A stretch of DNA of 64,000 nucleotides, from positions 41,207 through 105,206 of the forward strand of contig JAEZKY010000331.1 of NCBI GenBank assembly GCA_023435985.1, read 5' to 3'. This DNA comes from Bacillota bacterium (GTDB taxonomy: Bacteria > Bacillota > Clostridia > Clostridiales > Clostridiaceae). This document shows positions 41,901-50,664 of the stretch, piece after piece. Positions within the stretch are counted from its first letter, which is position 1. Each line of letters starts with the position of its first letter. Below the pieces are notes generated by a model. That model was not told the DNA's origin. It made no database searches and saw only the letters and a program-made list of their open reading frames with translations. Both the position numbers and the translations under genes were made by a program.

Positions 41901-43262
41901 ATGTCAAACAACAATTTAGAAAAAGAAAGTAAAGTAAATGAAATGCTGCCAGTGAGCAAGCTTGCCATTTTGGGTTTACAGCATGTACTAGCTATGTATG
42001 CAGGTGCAGTAGCAGTACCATTAATTATTGGAGGAGCAGTTGGGTTAACACCAGAACAGTTAGCACTTTTGGTAGCAGCAGATTTATTTACCTGCGGTAT
42101 TGCTACTTTATTACAGGCGATTGGTATAGGACCATATGTAGGTATTAAGCTTCCAGCAATTTTGGGTTGTACTTTTGCTGCAGTTGGACCATTAATCATT
42201 GTTGGTAAGAACTTAGGAATGGAGACAGCTTATGGTTCAATAATAGCAGCTGCAATTATTGTCGTATTAGTAGCACCATTGTATGGAAAGATATTAAGAT
42301 TTTTCCCAACTGTTGTAACTGGTACAGTAGTTACCATGATTGGTCTTTCTTTAATAAATGTAGGAGTTACAAGTATTGGTGGAGGTTCAGGAGCTAAAGA
42401 TTTTGGTAGTATAGAAAATCTTTTATTAGCGGCATTTGTAATGATTGTTATATTATTATCTAACAAATTCTTAAAAGGATTCTTCCAAGCAGTATCAGTT
42501 TTAAATGGTATTATCTTAGGAACAATAGTTGCTGCATTTATGGGAAAAGTAGATTTTTCTGCTGTAGGAAGTGCACAATGGATAAGCTTGGTACGTCCAT
42601 TTAACTTTGGATTACCAAAATTTGATCTTGGATCAATAATTATGATGACTTTTGTTATGTTAACAGTTATGATTGAATCAACAGGTACATTCCTTGGAAT
42701 TGGGAAGGTTTGTGAAAAAGAAATTACTGAAAAAGATATAGTACGTGGACTTAGAGCAGAAGGAATTGCAACAGTTTTAGGTGGGATTTTCAACTCATTC
42801 CCATACACAACATTCAATCAAAATTTAGGACTTTTAGCTTTAAGTAAAGTAAAGAGCCGTTTTGTTGTTGTAGCTTCTGGTATCATTCTTGTTGCCTTAG
42901 GGTTAATTCCTAAATTTGCTGCTTTAGCAACTATCATACCTCAACCTGTTATAGGAGGGGCTACAACTGTAATGTTTGCAATGGTTGCAGTTGCAGGAAT
43001 TCAAATGCTTTCAAGTGTAGATTTTAATAAAAATTCTAATATGCTTATCGTTGCTTGTTCTATTGGTATAGGACTTGGAATTACTACTGTACCTAATTTG
43101 CTAGATAATACACCAGAAATTTTTAAGTCAATTTTTAGCAGTGGTATAGTTTCAACATCTGTAGTTGCTGTAATTCTTAATGCATTCTTAAATCATGGTA
43201 ATAAAGAAAAAGACAGCGATATAAAAGATACAGAAGGCGATTCTACAGGTATGATAGTATAG
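41901..43262 (+). CDS. NCS2-family purine permease
   Basis: Integral membrane transporter of 453 residues with 12-14 hydrophobic segments. NCS2 motifs: LGLQHVLAMYAGAVAVPLI at the N-terminus (split: LQHVLAMYAGAVAVP), the substrate motif around IESTGTFLGIGK (helix 8 region with the conserved glutamate), and GIFNSFPYTTFNQNLGLL (helix 10). The Q-N-GLL ending of that motif is typical of xanthine/urate transporters. The start follows AAGGGGGC. It supplies the purine substrate for the enzymes around it. Short charged C-terminal tail, no fusion. Confidence 0.93.
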   Translation: MSNNNLEKESKVNEMLPVSKLAILGLQHVLAMYAGAVAVPLIIGGAVGLTPEQLALLVAADLFTCGIATLLQAIGIGPYVGIKLPAILGCTFAAVGPLIIVGKNLGMETAYGSIIAAAIIVVLVAPLYGKILRFFPTVVTGTVVTMIGLSLINVGVTSIGGGSGAKDFGSIENLLLAAFVMIVILLSNKFLKGFFQAVSVLNGIILGTIVAAFMGKVDFSAVGSAQWISLVRPFNFGLPKFDLGSIIMMTFVMLTVMIESTGTFLGIGKVCEKEITEKDIVRGLRAEGIATVLGGIFNSFPYTTFNQNLGLLALSKVKSRFVVVASGIILVALGLIPKFAALATIIPQPVIGGATTVMFAMVAVAGIQMLSSVDFNKNSNMLIVACSIGIGLGITTVPNLLDNTPEIFKSIFSSGIVSTSVVAVILNAFLNHGNKEKDSDIKDTEGDSTGMIV

Positions 43263-43290
43263 TTTGAAATAATATTATACGTAGATTTCA

Positions 43291-43353
43291 TAAGGCACAT
43301 GAAAATAAATAACGAGTCCAAAATTGCGATAGATATTTTTTGATTGTGCTTAA
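43291..43353 (+). repeat. Palindromic repeat copy, upstream of yqeC
   Basis: TAAGGCACATGAAAATAAAT with AACGAGTCC at the left, TTTTTTGATTGTGCTTAAAG at the right. A further solo right arm (GATTGTGCCTTAAAGGAG) lies at 43543-43560 and merges with the yqeC ribosome site. Confidence 0.75.
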
Positions 43354-43565
43354 AGTATAAGGATATAAAGTAAAGACTTCCTGTTATGTTATAACAACTG
43401 AATGTATAGCAATAACTGGAGGTTTTTGCTTTTATAATTAGCAAAGAATCTTAAAATCATTACTTAACTATTATTTACATGATGAGAACACAAAATATGC
43501 AATATAGAATCTTTAAAGAAACTTATATAGAAAATAAGAAGTGATTGTGCCTTAAAGGAGAAAGA

Positions 43566-44357
43566 ATGAAAGTTTTTGAATGTGCTGATGGAGAAATAAA
43601 AGAACAAGAGTCGTTGATGAAAGCTTTAAAAATAGATATTAATAAAAAGCAGGTTATTTCATTTGTTGGTGGAGGCGGCAAAACAAGCTTAATTTATAAA
43701 TTAGGAGAAGAATTAAGTAAATTAGGAAAAAAAGTTATTGTAACTACAACTACTCATATGTTTATGCCGACAGATAATGTAGTACTTACAGGAAAAAAAG
43801 AAGATATTGTTAAGCTTTTAGACTGTGAGAATTTAATTACAGTTGGAATAAAAGCTATAGAAAAGGGTATAAGTTCTAATGAAACGAATAAATCAAGTGA
43901 AGATAAGTTGGAAAAGATAAGTGGACTTCCAGTTAATATAGCTGAAAATCTCATAGAATTAGCAGATTTTGTTTTGGTTGAAGCAGATGGTTCAAAGAGG
44001 CTTCCACTTAAGGTTCCAGCAGAACATGAACCGGTAATACTAGAGGGAAGCAATCTAGTTATTGGCGTATGTGGTATTGATGCAATTGGGAAAGAAATAG
44101 GCGAAACGTGTCACAGACCTAGTTTAGTCTCTGATCTGTTAAAGGTTGATATTAAGCATGTTGTTAATGAAAGCGATATTGCTAAAATATTACTAAGTGA
44201 CAGAGGCTCAAAAAAAGATGTAAAATGTGATTACAAGGCTGTTATAAATAAAGTAGATAATGAAGAGCTGTTAAAGAAAGCTGTAAAAATTTCAAGTGAA
44301 TCTTATAAATTAGGATTAACGGAGTTAGTATTAACAACCTTTAGAGAAAAAATATAA
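43566..44357 (+). CDS. yqeC: Selenium cofactor biosynthesis protein YqeC
   Basis: P-loop protein of 263 residues with Walker A FVGGGGKTSLIYKL (about 33-46), TTTTHMF, and FVLVEADGSKRLPLK, the family hallmark, then PSLVSDLL. It belongs to the YqeC family that co-occurs with selenium-dependent molybdenum hydroxylases and is presumed to help install or activate the labile selenium cofactor. ATG 43566 is five bases after AAGGAG; that site directly follows a solo arm of the palindromic repeat. First gene of the maturation group yqeC-yqeB-yedF-selD. Confidence 0.92.
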   Translation: MKVFECADGEIKEQESLMKALKIDINKKQVISFVGGGGKTSLIYKLGEELSKLGKKVIVTTTTHMFMPTDNVVLTGKKEDIVKLLDCENLITVGIKAIEKGISSNETNKSSEDKLEKISGLPVNIAENLIELADFVLVEADGSKRLPLKVPAEHEPVILEGSNLVIGVCGIDAIGKEIGETCHRPSLVSDLLKVDIKHVVNESDIAKILLSDRGSKKDVKCDYKAVINKVDNEELLKKAVKISSESYKLGLTELVLTTFREKI

Positions 44358-44422
44358 AGTTTAAAAGATGAAATAGTACTAGAAATAATACAGTGATGTG
44401 AAAGGAGTTATACACAATAAAT

Positions 44423-45220
44423 ATGATACTTATAAGAGGGGCTGGAGATTTGGCCACAGGTGTCGCACATAGATTGAAGAAATGTGGATTTGATATAGTG
44501 ATGACAGAGATTGCAAAGCCAACAACAGTAAGAAGAACAGTAGCTTTTTCACAAGCAGTATATGATAAGGAAGTAGAAGTTGAGGGAATAAAAGCAATTT
44601 TAGTACAGGATAAAGATGAAATTTATGAGGTAATAGGCAATGGAAATATAGCTGTAATAGTAGATGAAAATGCTGAAATCATGAAAGAAATTAAACCTGA
44701 TGTAGTTATTGATGCTATAATAGGAAAAATAAATTTAGGAACCAATATTGATGATGCCAAAATTGTAATTGCACTTGGACCAGGATTTGAAGCAGGAGTT
44801 GACTGTCATTGTGTCGTTGAAACACAAAGAGGACATTATTTAGGAAAGGCCATATATAAGGGAAGTGCCATACCTAATACTGGAGTTCCGGGAAATATTG
44901 GAGGCTATACAAAAGAACGAATAGTAAGAGCTGAAAGTGATGGCAAAATAATGCCGGTAGCTAAAATAGGCGATTATGTAGAAAAAGGTGACGTTGTAGC
45001 CTACGTAAATGAAACTCCAATTTTTGCTCAGTTAGACGGAATAGTGCGTGGAATGCTTCAAGAAGGAATAGAAGTACATAAAGGAATGAAAAGCGGAGAT
45101 ATAGACCCGAGATGTGAAAGAAATCATTGTTTTACCATATCAGATAAAGCAAGATCTATTGCAGGTGGAGTTTTAGAGGCAATTTTATATCTAAGAAATG
45201 TTCAAAAAAGTAGTCATTAA
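44423..45220 (+). CDS. yqeB: Selenium-dependent molybdenum hydroxylase maturation protein YqeB
   Basis: Protein of 265 residues of the YqeB/EF2563 family. It opens LIRGAGDLATGVAHRLKKCGF in parts (RGAGDLATGVAHRL), a Rossmann-like nucleotide loop, and later shows GPGFEAGVDCHCVVETQRGH, split as GPGFEAGVDCHCV and ETQRGHYLG, the conserved core with two cysteines and a histidine. The only near ribosome site (AAAGGAG) is 15 bases before the ATG, which is long; translation may depend on coupling. The family is a genomic marker for labile-selenium Mo hydroxylases; its reaction is not known. Short direct repeats follow its stop. Confidence 0.9.
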   Translation: MILIRGAGDLATGVAHRLKKCGFDIVMTEIAKPTTVRRTVAFSQAVYDKEVEVEGIKAILVQDKDEIYEVIGNGNIAVIVDENAEIMKEIKPDVVIDAIIGKINLGTNIDDAKIVIALGPGFEAGVDCHCVVETQRGHYLGKAIYKGSAIPNTGVPGNIGGYTKERIVRAESDGKIMPVAKIGDYVEKGDVVAYVNETPIFAQLDGIVRGMLQEGIEVHKGMKSGDIDPRCERNHCFTISDKARSIAGGVLEAILYLRNVQKSSH

Positions 45221-45278
45221 TGATATTATATGTGAAATATTAAAAGCAATTATTAATGATATCATATGTAGAATATTA
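45216..45278 (+). repeat. 27-base direct repeat after yqeB
   Basis: Two copies, 45216-45242 and 45252-45278, differing at about three positions (common core ATTAATGATAT, then ATATGT, ending AATATTA). The first overlaps the yqeB stop codon. Confidence 0.65.
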
Positions 45279-45295
45279 TATGAGAATTCATTAGT

Positions 45296-45350
45296 AAGGC
45301 GCATGAAAATAGGATGGTAGATGGGCCTGGTATTTTTGATTGTGCCGAGT
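45296..45350 (+). repeat. Palindromic repeat copy, upstream of yedF
   Basis: AAGGCGCATGAAAATA at the left and GGTATTTTTGATTGTGCC at the right; the middle is changed (GGATGGTAGATGGGCCT). Confidence 0.65.
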
Positions 45351-45380
45351 AAAGATAGATTAAAAGGAGGGCGCCAAATT

Positions 45381-45989
45381 ATGAATAAATTGATTGATGC
45401 TAAAGGAAAGGAATGTCCAATTCCAGTAATAATGGCAAAGAAAGAAATAGATAATGGAAATAAGAATTTTACAATTGAAGTTGATAATAATATTGCAGTG
45501 CAAAATTTACAAAAGTTAGCTAATAGTAAAGGTTTAGTGATAGATATAAAAGAAGAAAATAATATATTTAAAATTATTTTTATAAACAGAGATAATGAAT
45601 GTGCAGAATGTAATGAAATATTGAATGAAACTGAAGGAAATAATAATCAAACAGGAACTTGGTCTATATTTGTAGGAAAAGAAATCATTGGTGCTGGAAA
45701 TGAGGAGCTTGGAAAATCACTAATGAAAATGTTCTTCTACACAATAGCAGAAGACAGGAATTTACCAAAATCAATTTTGTTTATGAATGACGGGGTAAAG
45801 ATCCCAACATTAAATGAACAGGCAATAGAACATTTAAAAGAACTTGAAGCAAAAGGCGTTGAAATTTTAACCTGTGGAGCATGCCTTAACTTTTACAAGT
45901 TAGAAAATGAACTAAAGGCAGGAAAAGTAAGCAATATGTATGATATAACAAAGGCAATGAAAGAATCGTCAAAAGTTATTACATTATAA
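45381..45989 (+). CDS. yedF: Selenium metabolism protein YedF (TusA plus DsrE-like)
   Basis: Protein of 202 residues. Residues 1-75 are a TusA/SirA-type domain with the active cysteine in KECPIPVIMAK (C12). The C-terminal domain (about 90-202) is DsrE-like with SIFVGKEIIGAG, MNDGVKIPTLNE and a cysteine motif LTCGACLNFY. This fusion is the sulfurtransferase-like selenium protein that accompanies selD; it probably carries selenium as a persulfide analogue to SelD or to the hydroxylases. ATG 45381 is nine bases after GGAGGG. A longer in-frame reading to 45321 would start inside the repeat element and has no site. Confidence 0.92.
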   Translation: MNKLIDAKGKECPIPVIMAKKEIDNGNKNFTIEVDNNIAVQNLQKLANSKGLVIDIKEENNIFKIIFINRDNECAECNEILNETEGNNNQTGTWSIFVGKEIIGAGNEELGKSLMKMFFYTIAEDRNLPKSILFMNDGVKIPTLNEQAIEHLKELEAKGVEILTCGACLNFYKLENELKAGKVSNMYDITKAMKESSKVITL

Positions 45990-46028
45990 CTGTAAAATGT
46001 GGACTGGAACTGTAAATTATAAACTAAC
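45987..46028 (+). repeat. Heptamer array upstream of selD
   Basis: Units AACTGTA, AAATGTG, GACTGG, AACTGTA, AATTATA, AACTAAC. Imperfect but with the same AACTGTA core as the arrays before guaD and xdhA. Confidence 0.55.
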
Positions 46029-46043
46029 AAAGTGGGGTGCTGT

Positions 46044-47081
46044 ATGACAAAAGATATAAAACTTACCAGCCTGGTTAAAACTTCAGGATGTGCTGCTAAA
46101 ATAGGTCCAGGTGTTCTTCATAATGTTTTGAGTAACCTGCCTAAATTTGAAAATCCAAATTTACTTGTAGGATTTGATACTAATGATGATGCATGTGTAT
46201 ATAAAATTAATGATAATACAGTAGCAATTCAGACAGTAGATTTCTTCCCGCCAATGGTTGATGATCCATACACCTTTGGGCAAATTGCAGCTGCTAATGC
46301 TCTTAGTGACATTTATGCAATGGGAGGGAATCCTGCAGTAGCCATGAATTTACTTTGTTTTCCGTCCTGTTTAGATACATCAGTTATGAGAGAAATACTT
46401 GCTGGTGGATATGACAAGGTTAAAGAAGCAGGAGCAGTAATTGCTGGAGGACATACAATAGCAGATCCTACTCCTAAATATGGACTTTGTGTAAGCGGAT
46501 TTGCACATCCAAGTGAAATACTTTCAAATAGTAATGCAAAATCTGGAGATTTGCTTGTATTAACAAAACCATTAGGTATTGGAATAATGAATACTGCTGC
46601 AAAAGCAGAATTGCTAAGTGAAAGTAAAATTAAAGAAGTTACATCTATAATGTCTACATTAAATAAATATGCTAAGGAGTGTGCAAAAGGGCTTGATGTA
46701 CACTCGTGTACTGACATAACTGGCTTCAGTTTAGTTGGTCATAGTTATGAGATGGCAAGTGGAAGTAATAAAACAATAGAAATTTTTAGTGAGTGTGTGC
46801 CTGTTATAGATGAGGCGATAGATTATGCGAAGATGGGGATTATACCAGAAGGAATGTACAATAATCTAGATTATTTGAAGGATAAGTTTAAGCTGGCTTC
46901 AAATGTTGTACAAGAACTTCAGGATGTGTTAATAGATCCGCAGACTTCAGGTGGGTTACTGATCTCACTTCCAGAAAAAGCTGCTAAAGAGTTTCTGTCA
47001 AGAATTGAATCATTTACTTCTGATGCAAGAATTATTGGGCAAGTTATTGATAAAAGCGATAAACATATAATTATAAAATAG
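46044..47081 (+). CDS. selD: Selenide, water dikinase
   Basis: SelD of 345 residues: makes selenophosphate from selenide and ATP. The active-site segment reads TSGCAAKIGPGVL with Cys16 and Lys19; the position often occupied by selenocysteine is a plain cysteine, and the second cysteine of the E. coli CGC motif is alanine. Other motifs: VGFDTNDDACVY, AIQTVDFFPP, NALSDIYAMGG, GGHTIADPTPKYG and DPQTSGGLL. ATG 46044 sits six bases after GTGGGG. It provides activated selenium for the labile cofactor of the hydroxylases and possibly for tRNA or selenoproteins elsewhere. Confidence 0.96.
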   Translation: MTKDIKLTSLVKTSGCAAKIGPGVLHNVLSNLPKFENPNLLVGFDTNDDACVYKINDNTVAIQTVDFFPPMVDDPYTFGQIAAANALSDIYAMGGNPAVAMNLLCFPSCLDTSVMREILAGGYDKVKEAGAVIAGGHTIADPTPKYGLCVSGFAHPSEILSNSNAKSGDLLVLTKPLGIGIMNTAAKAELLSESKIKEVTSIMSTLNKYAKECAKGLDVHSCTDITGFSLVGHSYEMASGSNKTIEIFSECVPVIDEAIDYAKMGIIPEGMYNNLDYLKDKFKLASNVVQELQDVLIDPQTSGGLLISLPEKAAKEFLSRIESFTSDARIIGQVIDKSDKHIIIK

Positions 47082-47103
47082 ATACTTTAACGTAAAAATA
47101 CTA

Positions 47104-47161
47104 TAAGGCACATGAAAATATGGTGGCAAATGGACTTGTTATTTATTTGATTGTGCTTAAG
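47104..47161 (+). repeat. Palindromic repeat copy, upstream of the double-cubane gene
   Basis: TAAGGCACATGAAAATA at the left and GGACTTGTTATTTATTTGAT with TGTGCTTAA at the right. The right arm is identical to copy A at 3.7 kb over 20 bases. It ends two bases before the ribosome site region of the next gene. Confidence 0.8.
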
Positions 47162-47176
47162 ATGGGGGCAAGAATC

Positions 47177-48328
47177 ATGGAGTTACAAAAGAATTTACCA
47201 GAAATATTTGAAGAATTTGCAGAAGGTAGAAGGAATGCTTTTATTAAAGCCAAGGAACTAAAAGATAAAGATATACCGCTAATAGGTGTATTTTGTACTT
47301 ACTTCCCACAGGAAATAGCATTAGCTATGGGGGCGGCTACAGTTTCACTATGTGCAACCTCTGATGAAACTATTGCAGATGCGGAGCAGGATCTTCCACG
47401 TAATTTATGTCCATTAATTAAATCCAGCTATGGGTTTGCGAAAACTGATAAATGCCCATTCTTTTTCTTTTCAGATTTAGTTGTAGGAGAAACAACTTGT
47501 GATGGCAAAAAGAAAATGTATGAATATCTTTCAGATTTTAAACCAGTGCATGTTATGGAACTTCCAAATTCTCAAAGTGAAGCAGGACTTAAGCTATGGA
47601 AAAATGAAATCATCAAATTAAAATCAATTTTAGAAGAAATGTTTGATGTAAGGATAAGCGAAGATGATATACGAAAGGCAATTAAAATAAAGAATAATGA
47701 GCGTAAGGCCTTAAAGAAGTTTTATGAACTTGGTAAAAAAGAACCAGTTGCAATGTTAGGCCAAGATATATTTAAGGTCATAAATGGAACAACGTTTAGT
47801 TTTGACAAAGAGCAGATACCAAAGCAAATGGACGAGCTAATTGAAAAAATTAATTCAGAATACGAGACTAAAAAAAACTATGAATCCAAACCACGTATAT
47901 TAATCACTGGATGCCCTATTGGCGGTGCAGCTGAAAAAGTGATTAAAGCTATTGAAGATAATGGAGCTTATGTAGTTGCCTTTGAAAATTGCAGTGTTGC
48001 AAAAGCCGTTGATGAATTAGTAGATGAAGAAAATCCAGATGTTTATGATGCGCTTTCTCGTAAATATTTATCAATAGGATGCTCATGTATGAGCCCTAAT
48101 CCTAATAGGATTAAACTACTTAATAAAATGATAGATGAATATAAGGTAGATGCTGTAGTAGATGTAATATTAACTGCCTGTCATACATATAACGTAGAAA
48201 CTTTATCAATTAAGAGATTTGTAAATAATGAAAAAAATAGACCATATATGAGCATTGAAACTGATTTTTCTACTAGCGATATAGGTCAACTAAATACAAG
48301 AATGGCTGCATTTATAGAGATGCTTTAA
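47177..48328 (+). CDS. Double-cubane-cluster protein, 2-hydroxyacyl-CoA dehydratase-like
   Basis: Protein of 383 residues of the HgdB/BcrB superfamily in the YjiM-type branch. Cysteines at conserved places are visible: GVFCTYFPQE, NLCPLIKSSYG, DKCPFFFF, TTCDGKKKMYE, ITGCPIGG, GCSCMSP and LTACHTYN. No separate alpha subunit is present, so it is likely a homodimeric double-cubane protein that uses ATP-driven low-potential electrons for a difficult reduction. ATG 47177 is eight bases after GGGGG. Its activator follows directly. Position inside the selenium/Mo maturation group suggests a role there, perhaps in reducing selenium or a Mo enzyme; inference. Confidence 0.85.
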   Translation: MELQKNLPEIFEEFAEGRRNAFIKAKELKDKDIPLIGVFCTYFPQEIALAMGAATVSLCATSDETIADAEQDLPRNLCPLIKSSYGFAKTDKCPFFFFSDLVVGETTCDGKKKMYEYLSDFKPVHVMELPNSQSEAGLKLWKNEIIKLKSILEEMFDVRISEDDIRKAIKIKNNERKALKKFYELGKKEPVAMLGQDIFKVINGTTFSFDKEQIPKQMDELIEKINSEYETKKNYESKPRILITGCPIGGAAEKVIKAIEDNGAYVVAFENCSVAKAVDELVDEENPDVYDALSRKYLSIGCSCMSPNPNRIKLLNKMIDEYKVDAVVDVILTACHTYNVETLSIKRFVNNEKNRPYMSIETDFSTSDIGQLNTRMAAFIEML

Positions 48329-48375
48329 CATAGCTTATGTAGAAGTTTTTGGATAAGAACATAAGGAGATGAGTT

Positions 48376-49149
48376 ATGAAGGGATGTACTTTAGGGATTG
48401 ACTCGGGATCAACAACTACTAAGGGCGTGGTATTTGATGGAAGGAATATTATCAAAAAAGTTATTATTAAAACTTCAGCAAAACCAAAGGAAAGTATTTA
48501 TAAAATTTATAAGGAACTTTATTCTGAAGATATTAAATATACTATAGCTACAGGCTATGGAAGAGATTTGTTGAAAGAGGCTGATAAAACTGTTACTGAA
48601 ATAACCTGTCATGCTCAGGGGGCAGCTTTTTTAAATCCGACTATTAGAGGTGTTATAGATATTGGGGGACAAGATTCAAAAGCTATTTTGCTAGATAACT
48701 CTTTAAATGTTATAGATTTTGTGATGAATGATAAATGTGCCGCTGGAACAGGTAGATTTGTTGAGGTTATGATGAGAATTTTAGAAGAAGATATTGATAA
48801 TATTGATGAATTTGTTAAGGATAAAAATCCAGTAAATATATCTAGCATGTGTACTGTTTTTGCAGAAAGTGAAATTATAAGCCTTTTGGCAAAAGATGTG
48901 GATAGGGGAGATATTGCTTCTGGAATCATTCATTCCATTTGTAAGAGAACAGCTAATTTTGCACAGAAACTTAGTTTAGAGCAGGATATATTTTTTAGTG
49001 GAGGCTTGGCAGTTTCAGAAACTTTTAGAGAAATACTTGAAGGATATCTTAACAAAAGGGTAATAACAAATGCTCTAAGCCAATATGCTGGAGCAATTGG
49101 TGCAGCAGTTATTGGGTATAAAAAGATGGAAATGCAATCCAAAAGATAA
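48376..49149 (+). CDS. Activator ATPase of the double-cubane protein (HgdC-like)
   Basis: ASKHA-type ATPase of 257 residues: LGIDSGSTTTKGVVF (phosphate 1), GVIDIGGQDSKAI (phosphate 2), NDKCAAGTGRF with the first cluster cysteine, and SSMCTVFAESE with the second. A homodimer binds one 4Fe-4S cluster between subunits and drives electrons into the dehydratase-like partner on ATP hydrolysis. It starts 47 bases after the partner gene behind AAGGAG. The YjiL/YjiM-type pair is a known unit, but its physiological substrate is not known. Confidence 0.92.
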   Translation: MKGCTLGIDSGSTTTKGVVFDGRNIIKKVIIKTSAKPKESIYKIYKELYSEDIKYTIATGYGRDLLKEADKTVTEITCHAQGAAFLNPTIRGVIDIGGQDSKAILLDNSLNVIDFVMNDKCAAGTGRFVEVMMRILEEDIDNIDEFVKDKNPVNISSMCTVFAESEIISLLAKDVDRGDIASGIIHSICKRTANFAQKLSLEQDIFFSGGLAVSETFREILEGYLNKRVITNALSQYAGAIGAAVIGYKKMEMQSKR

Positions 49150-49227
49150 CTATTCTATAAGTGGTGATAAATAATGAAATGGATTATACACAAATTAATT
49201 TTAAGGTGTAGTTAAAAGGTGAGTATT

Positions 49228-49800
49228 ATGAAAATAAATTTGATTTTACTGGCGGCTGGTAATAGTAATAGATTTAAAGGAAATAAATTATTAGCTACAA
49301 TTAATAATAAACCAATGTATATGAATATTATCGAGAAGGTTTTAAAAATAAATTTTAATAAAATTATCTTAGTTACCCAGTATGAAGAAATTAAAGAGTC
49401 CATGCTAAAGAAAAATGTAGAAGTAGTTATGAATTATAATAGTGAACTTGGAATATCTCATTCGATTAAACTTGGAATACAAGAATCCGATGATGTAGAT
49501 GCTTATATGTTTATGGTATGTGATCAACCATTTATAACAGTGGATAGCATAAAATCATTAATCGATGTATATATGAAAAATAATAAGGGATTAGCTTGTG
49601 TTCAATATGAAAGCAATTTAGGAAATCCAGCTATTTTTTCGAAAAAGTATAAGAAGGCGTTGATGAACTTAAAAGGAGATATTGGCGGGAAGTATATAAT
49701 AAATAAAAACTTAGACGATTTAGTAAGAGTTAAAATTTACGATAAATTAGAGGTAACAGATATTGATACAAGAAAAGAATTAGAGGACATAAAAATATAG
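49228..49800 (+). CDS. mocA: MocA-like molybdenum cofactor cytidylyltransferase, paralogue 2
   Basis: NTP-transferase of 190 residues: ILLAAGNSNRFKGNKLLA gives the full nucleotide loop with the GNK-L lysine, then IILVTQYEEI, FMVCDQPFIT with the metal aspartate, and GNPAIFSK with GDIGGKYI. This fits MocA, which makes the cytosine dinucleotide form of molybdopterin used by xanthine dehydrogenase-type enzymes. ATG 49228 is close behind AAAGGTGAG; a GTG nine bases upstream is possible. It lies directly before hydroxylase set 2. Compared with the paralogue at 30.7 kb, its active loop is more classical. Confidence 0.9.
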   Translation: MKINLILLAAGNSNRFKGNKLLATINNKPMYMNIIEKVLKINFNKIILVTQYEEIKESMLKKNVEVVMNYNSELGISHSIKLGIQESDDVDAYMFMVCDQPFITVDSIKSLIDVYMKNNKGLACVQYESNLGNPAIFSKKYKKALMNLKGDIGGKYIINKNLDDLVRVKIYDKLEVTDIDTRKELEDIKI

Positions 49801-49863
49801 GAAATAACACTTGAATGTCAAAATAATATTTTTACATAGGAGCAAAATGGAGGTAAGAGGAAT

Positions 49864-50664
49864 TTGTTTACGATTAAGAATTATGTGGTAGCAGAAAATC
49901 TGGAACAGGCTTATGAGTTAAATCAGAAAAAGAATAACACTATTTTAGGCGGAATAGCTTGGCTTAAGATGGGGAATCGTAATATTGATACAGCAATTGA
50001 TTTATCTAAACTTGGACTAGATAAGATTAAAGAAGACGAGGATGTATTTAAAATAGGATGCATGTGTACATTAAGGGATTTAGAAGTACATAAAGCGTTA
50101 AATTATTATTTTAATGGCGCAATAACTAAATCATTAATTCATATAGTGGGAGTGCAATTTAGAAATTGCGCAACTATTGGTGGGAGCATTTATTCACGAT
50201 TTGGTTTTTCTGACATTTTAACAGTATTAATGGCTTTAGATGCTTATGTAGAGCTTTATAAAGGCGGAATAATTCCTTTAGAGATATATAAGGATATGCA
50301 ATATGATAATGATATTTTATTAAGAGTAATAATAAAAAAAGATTCTAGGTCAGTATCATATATAACACATAGAATGAGTGCAACAGATATTCCAACACTA
50401 GCAGTTGCTGTTTCAAGAAATGAAGGCAAATGGAGAGTAGTATTAGGGGCTAGACCTCAGAAGGCAATGGCAGTCAAGCACTCAGAAGAGATGCTCAGTG
50501 AAATTCCAAGTAGAGAAGAAATTGATTCTTTATTGAGCAGTATAATTAAAAATGTGAAATTTGAAAGCAATATGAGAGGAAGCAAAGAATATAGACAAGT
50601 TCTAGCTAAAGTACTAATTAATAGAGCAATAGAGGAAATTACAGGAGGAACTTATGCAAATTAA
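49864..50664 (+). CDS. FAD subunit of molybdenum hydroxylase, set 2
   Basis: FAD-binding subunit of 266 residues. The pyrophosphate loop is ILGGIAWLKMGNRN (near 27), then CMCTLRDLEVH, FRNCATIGGSIYSRFGFSD (second FAD motif) and the C-terminal domain with THRMSATDIPTLAVA. Start is TTG 49864, ten bases after GGAGG. The order here is FAD-FeS-Mo, opposite to set 1. It overlaps the FeS subunit gene by 11 bases. The FAD domain is divergent from XdhB of set 1, so the two enzymes are not recent duplicates. Confidence 0.88.
   Translation: MFTIKNYVVAENLEQAYELNQKKNNTILGGIAWLKMGNRNIDTAIDLSKLGLDKIKEDEDVFKIGCMCTLRDLEVHKALNYYFNGAITKSLIHIVGVQFRNCATIGGSIYSRFGFSDILTVLMALDAYVELYKGGIIPLEIYKDMQYDNDILLRVIIKKDSRSVSYITHRMSATDIPTLAVAVSRNEGKWRVVLGARPQKAMAVKHSEEMLSEIPSREEIDSLLSSIIKNVKFESNMRGSKEYRQVLAKVLINRAIEEITGGTYAN

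Noticed and set aside
35384..47081. Selenocysteine (in-frame TGA) in the Mo subunits or SelD
   Set aside because: All frames run without an internal TGA and SelD has cysteine at the active position; selenium would be a labile cofactor instead.
47120..47176. Longer N-terminus for the double-cubane protein
   Set aside because: The extra residues are encoded by the right arm of a palindromic repeat, and the proper GGGGG site lies before ATG 47177.
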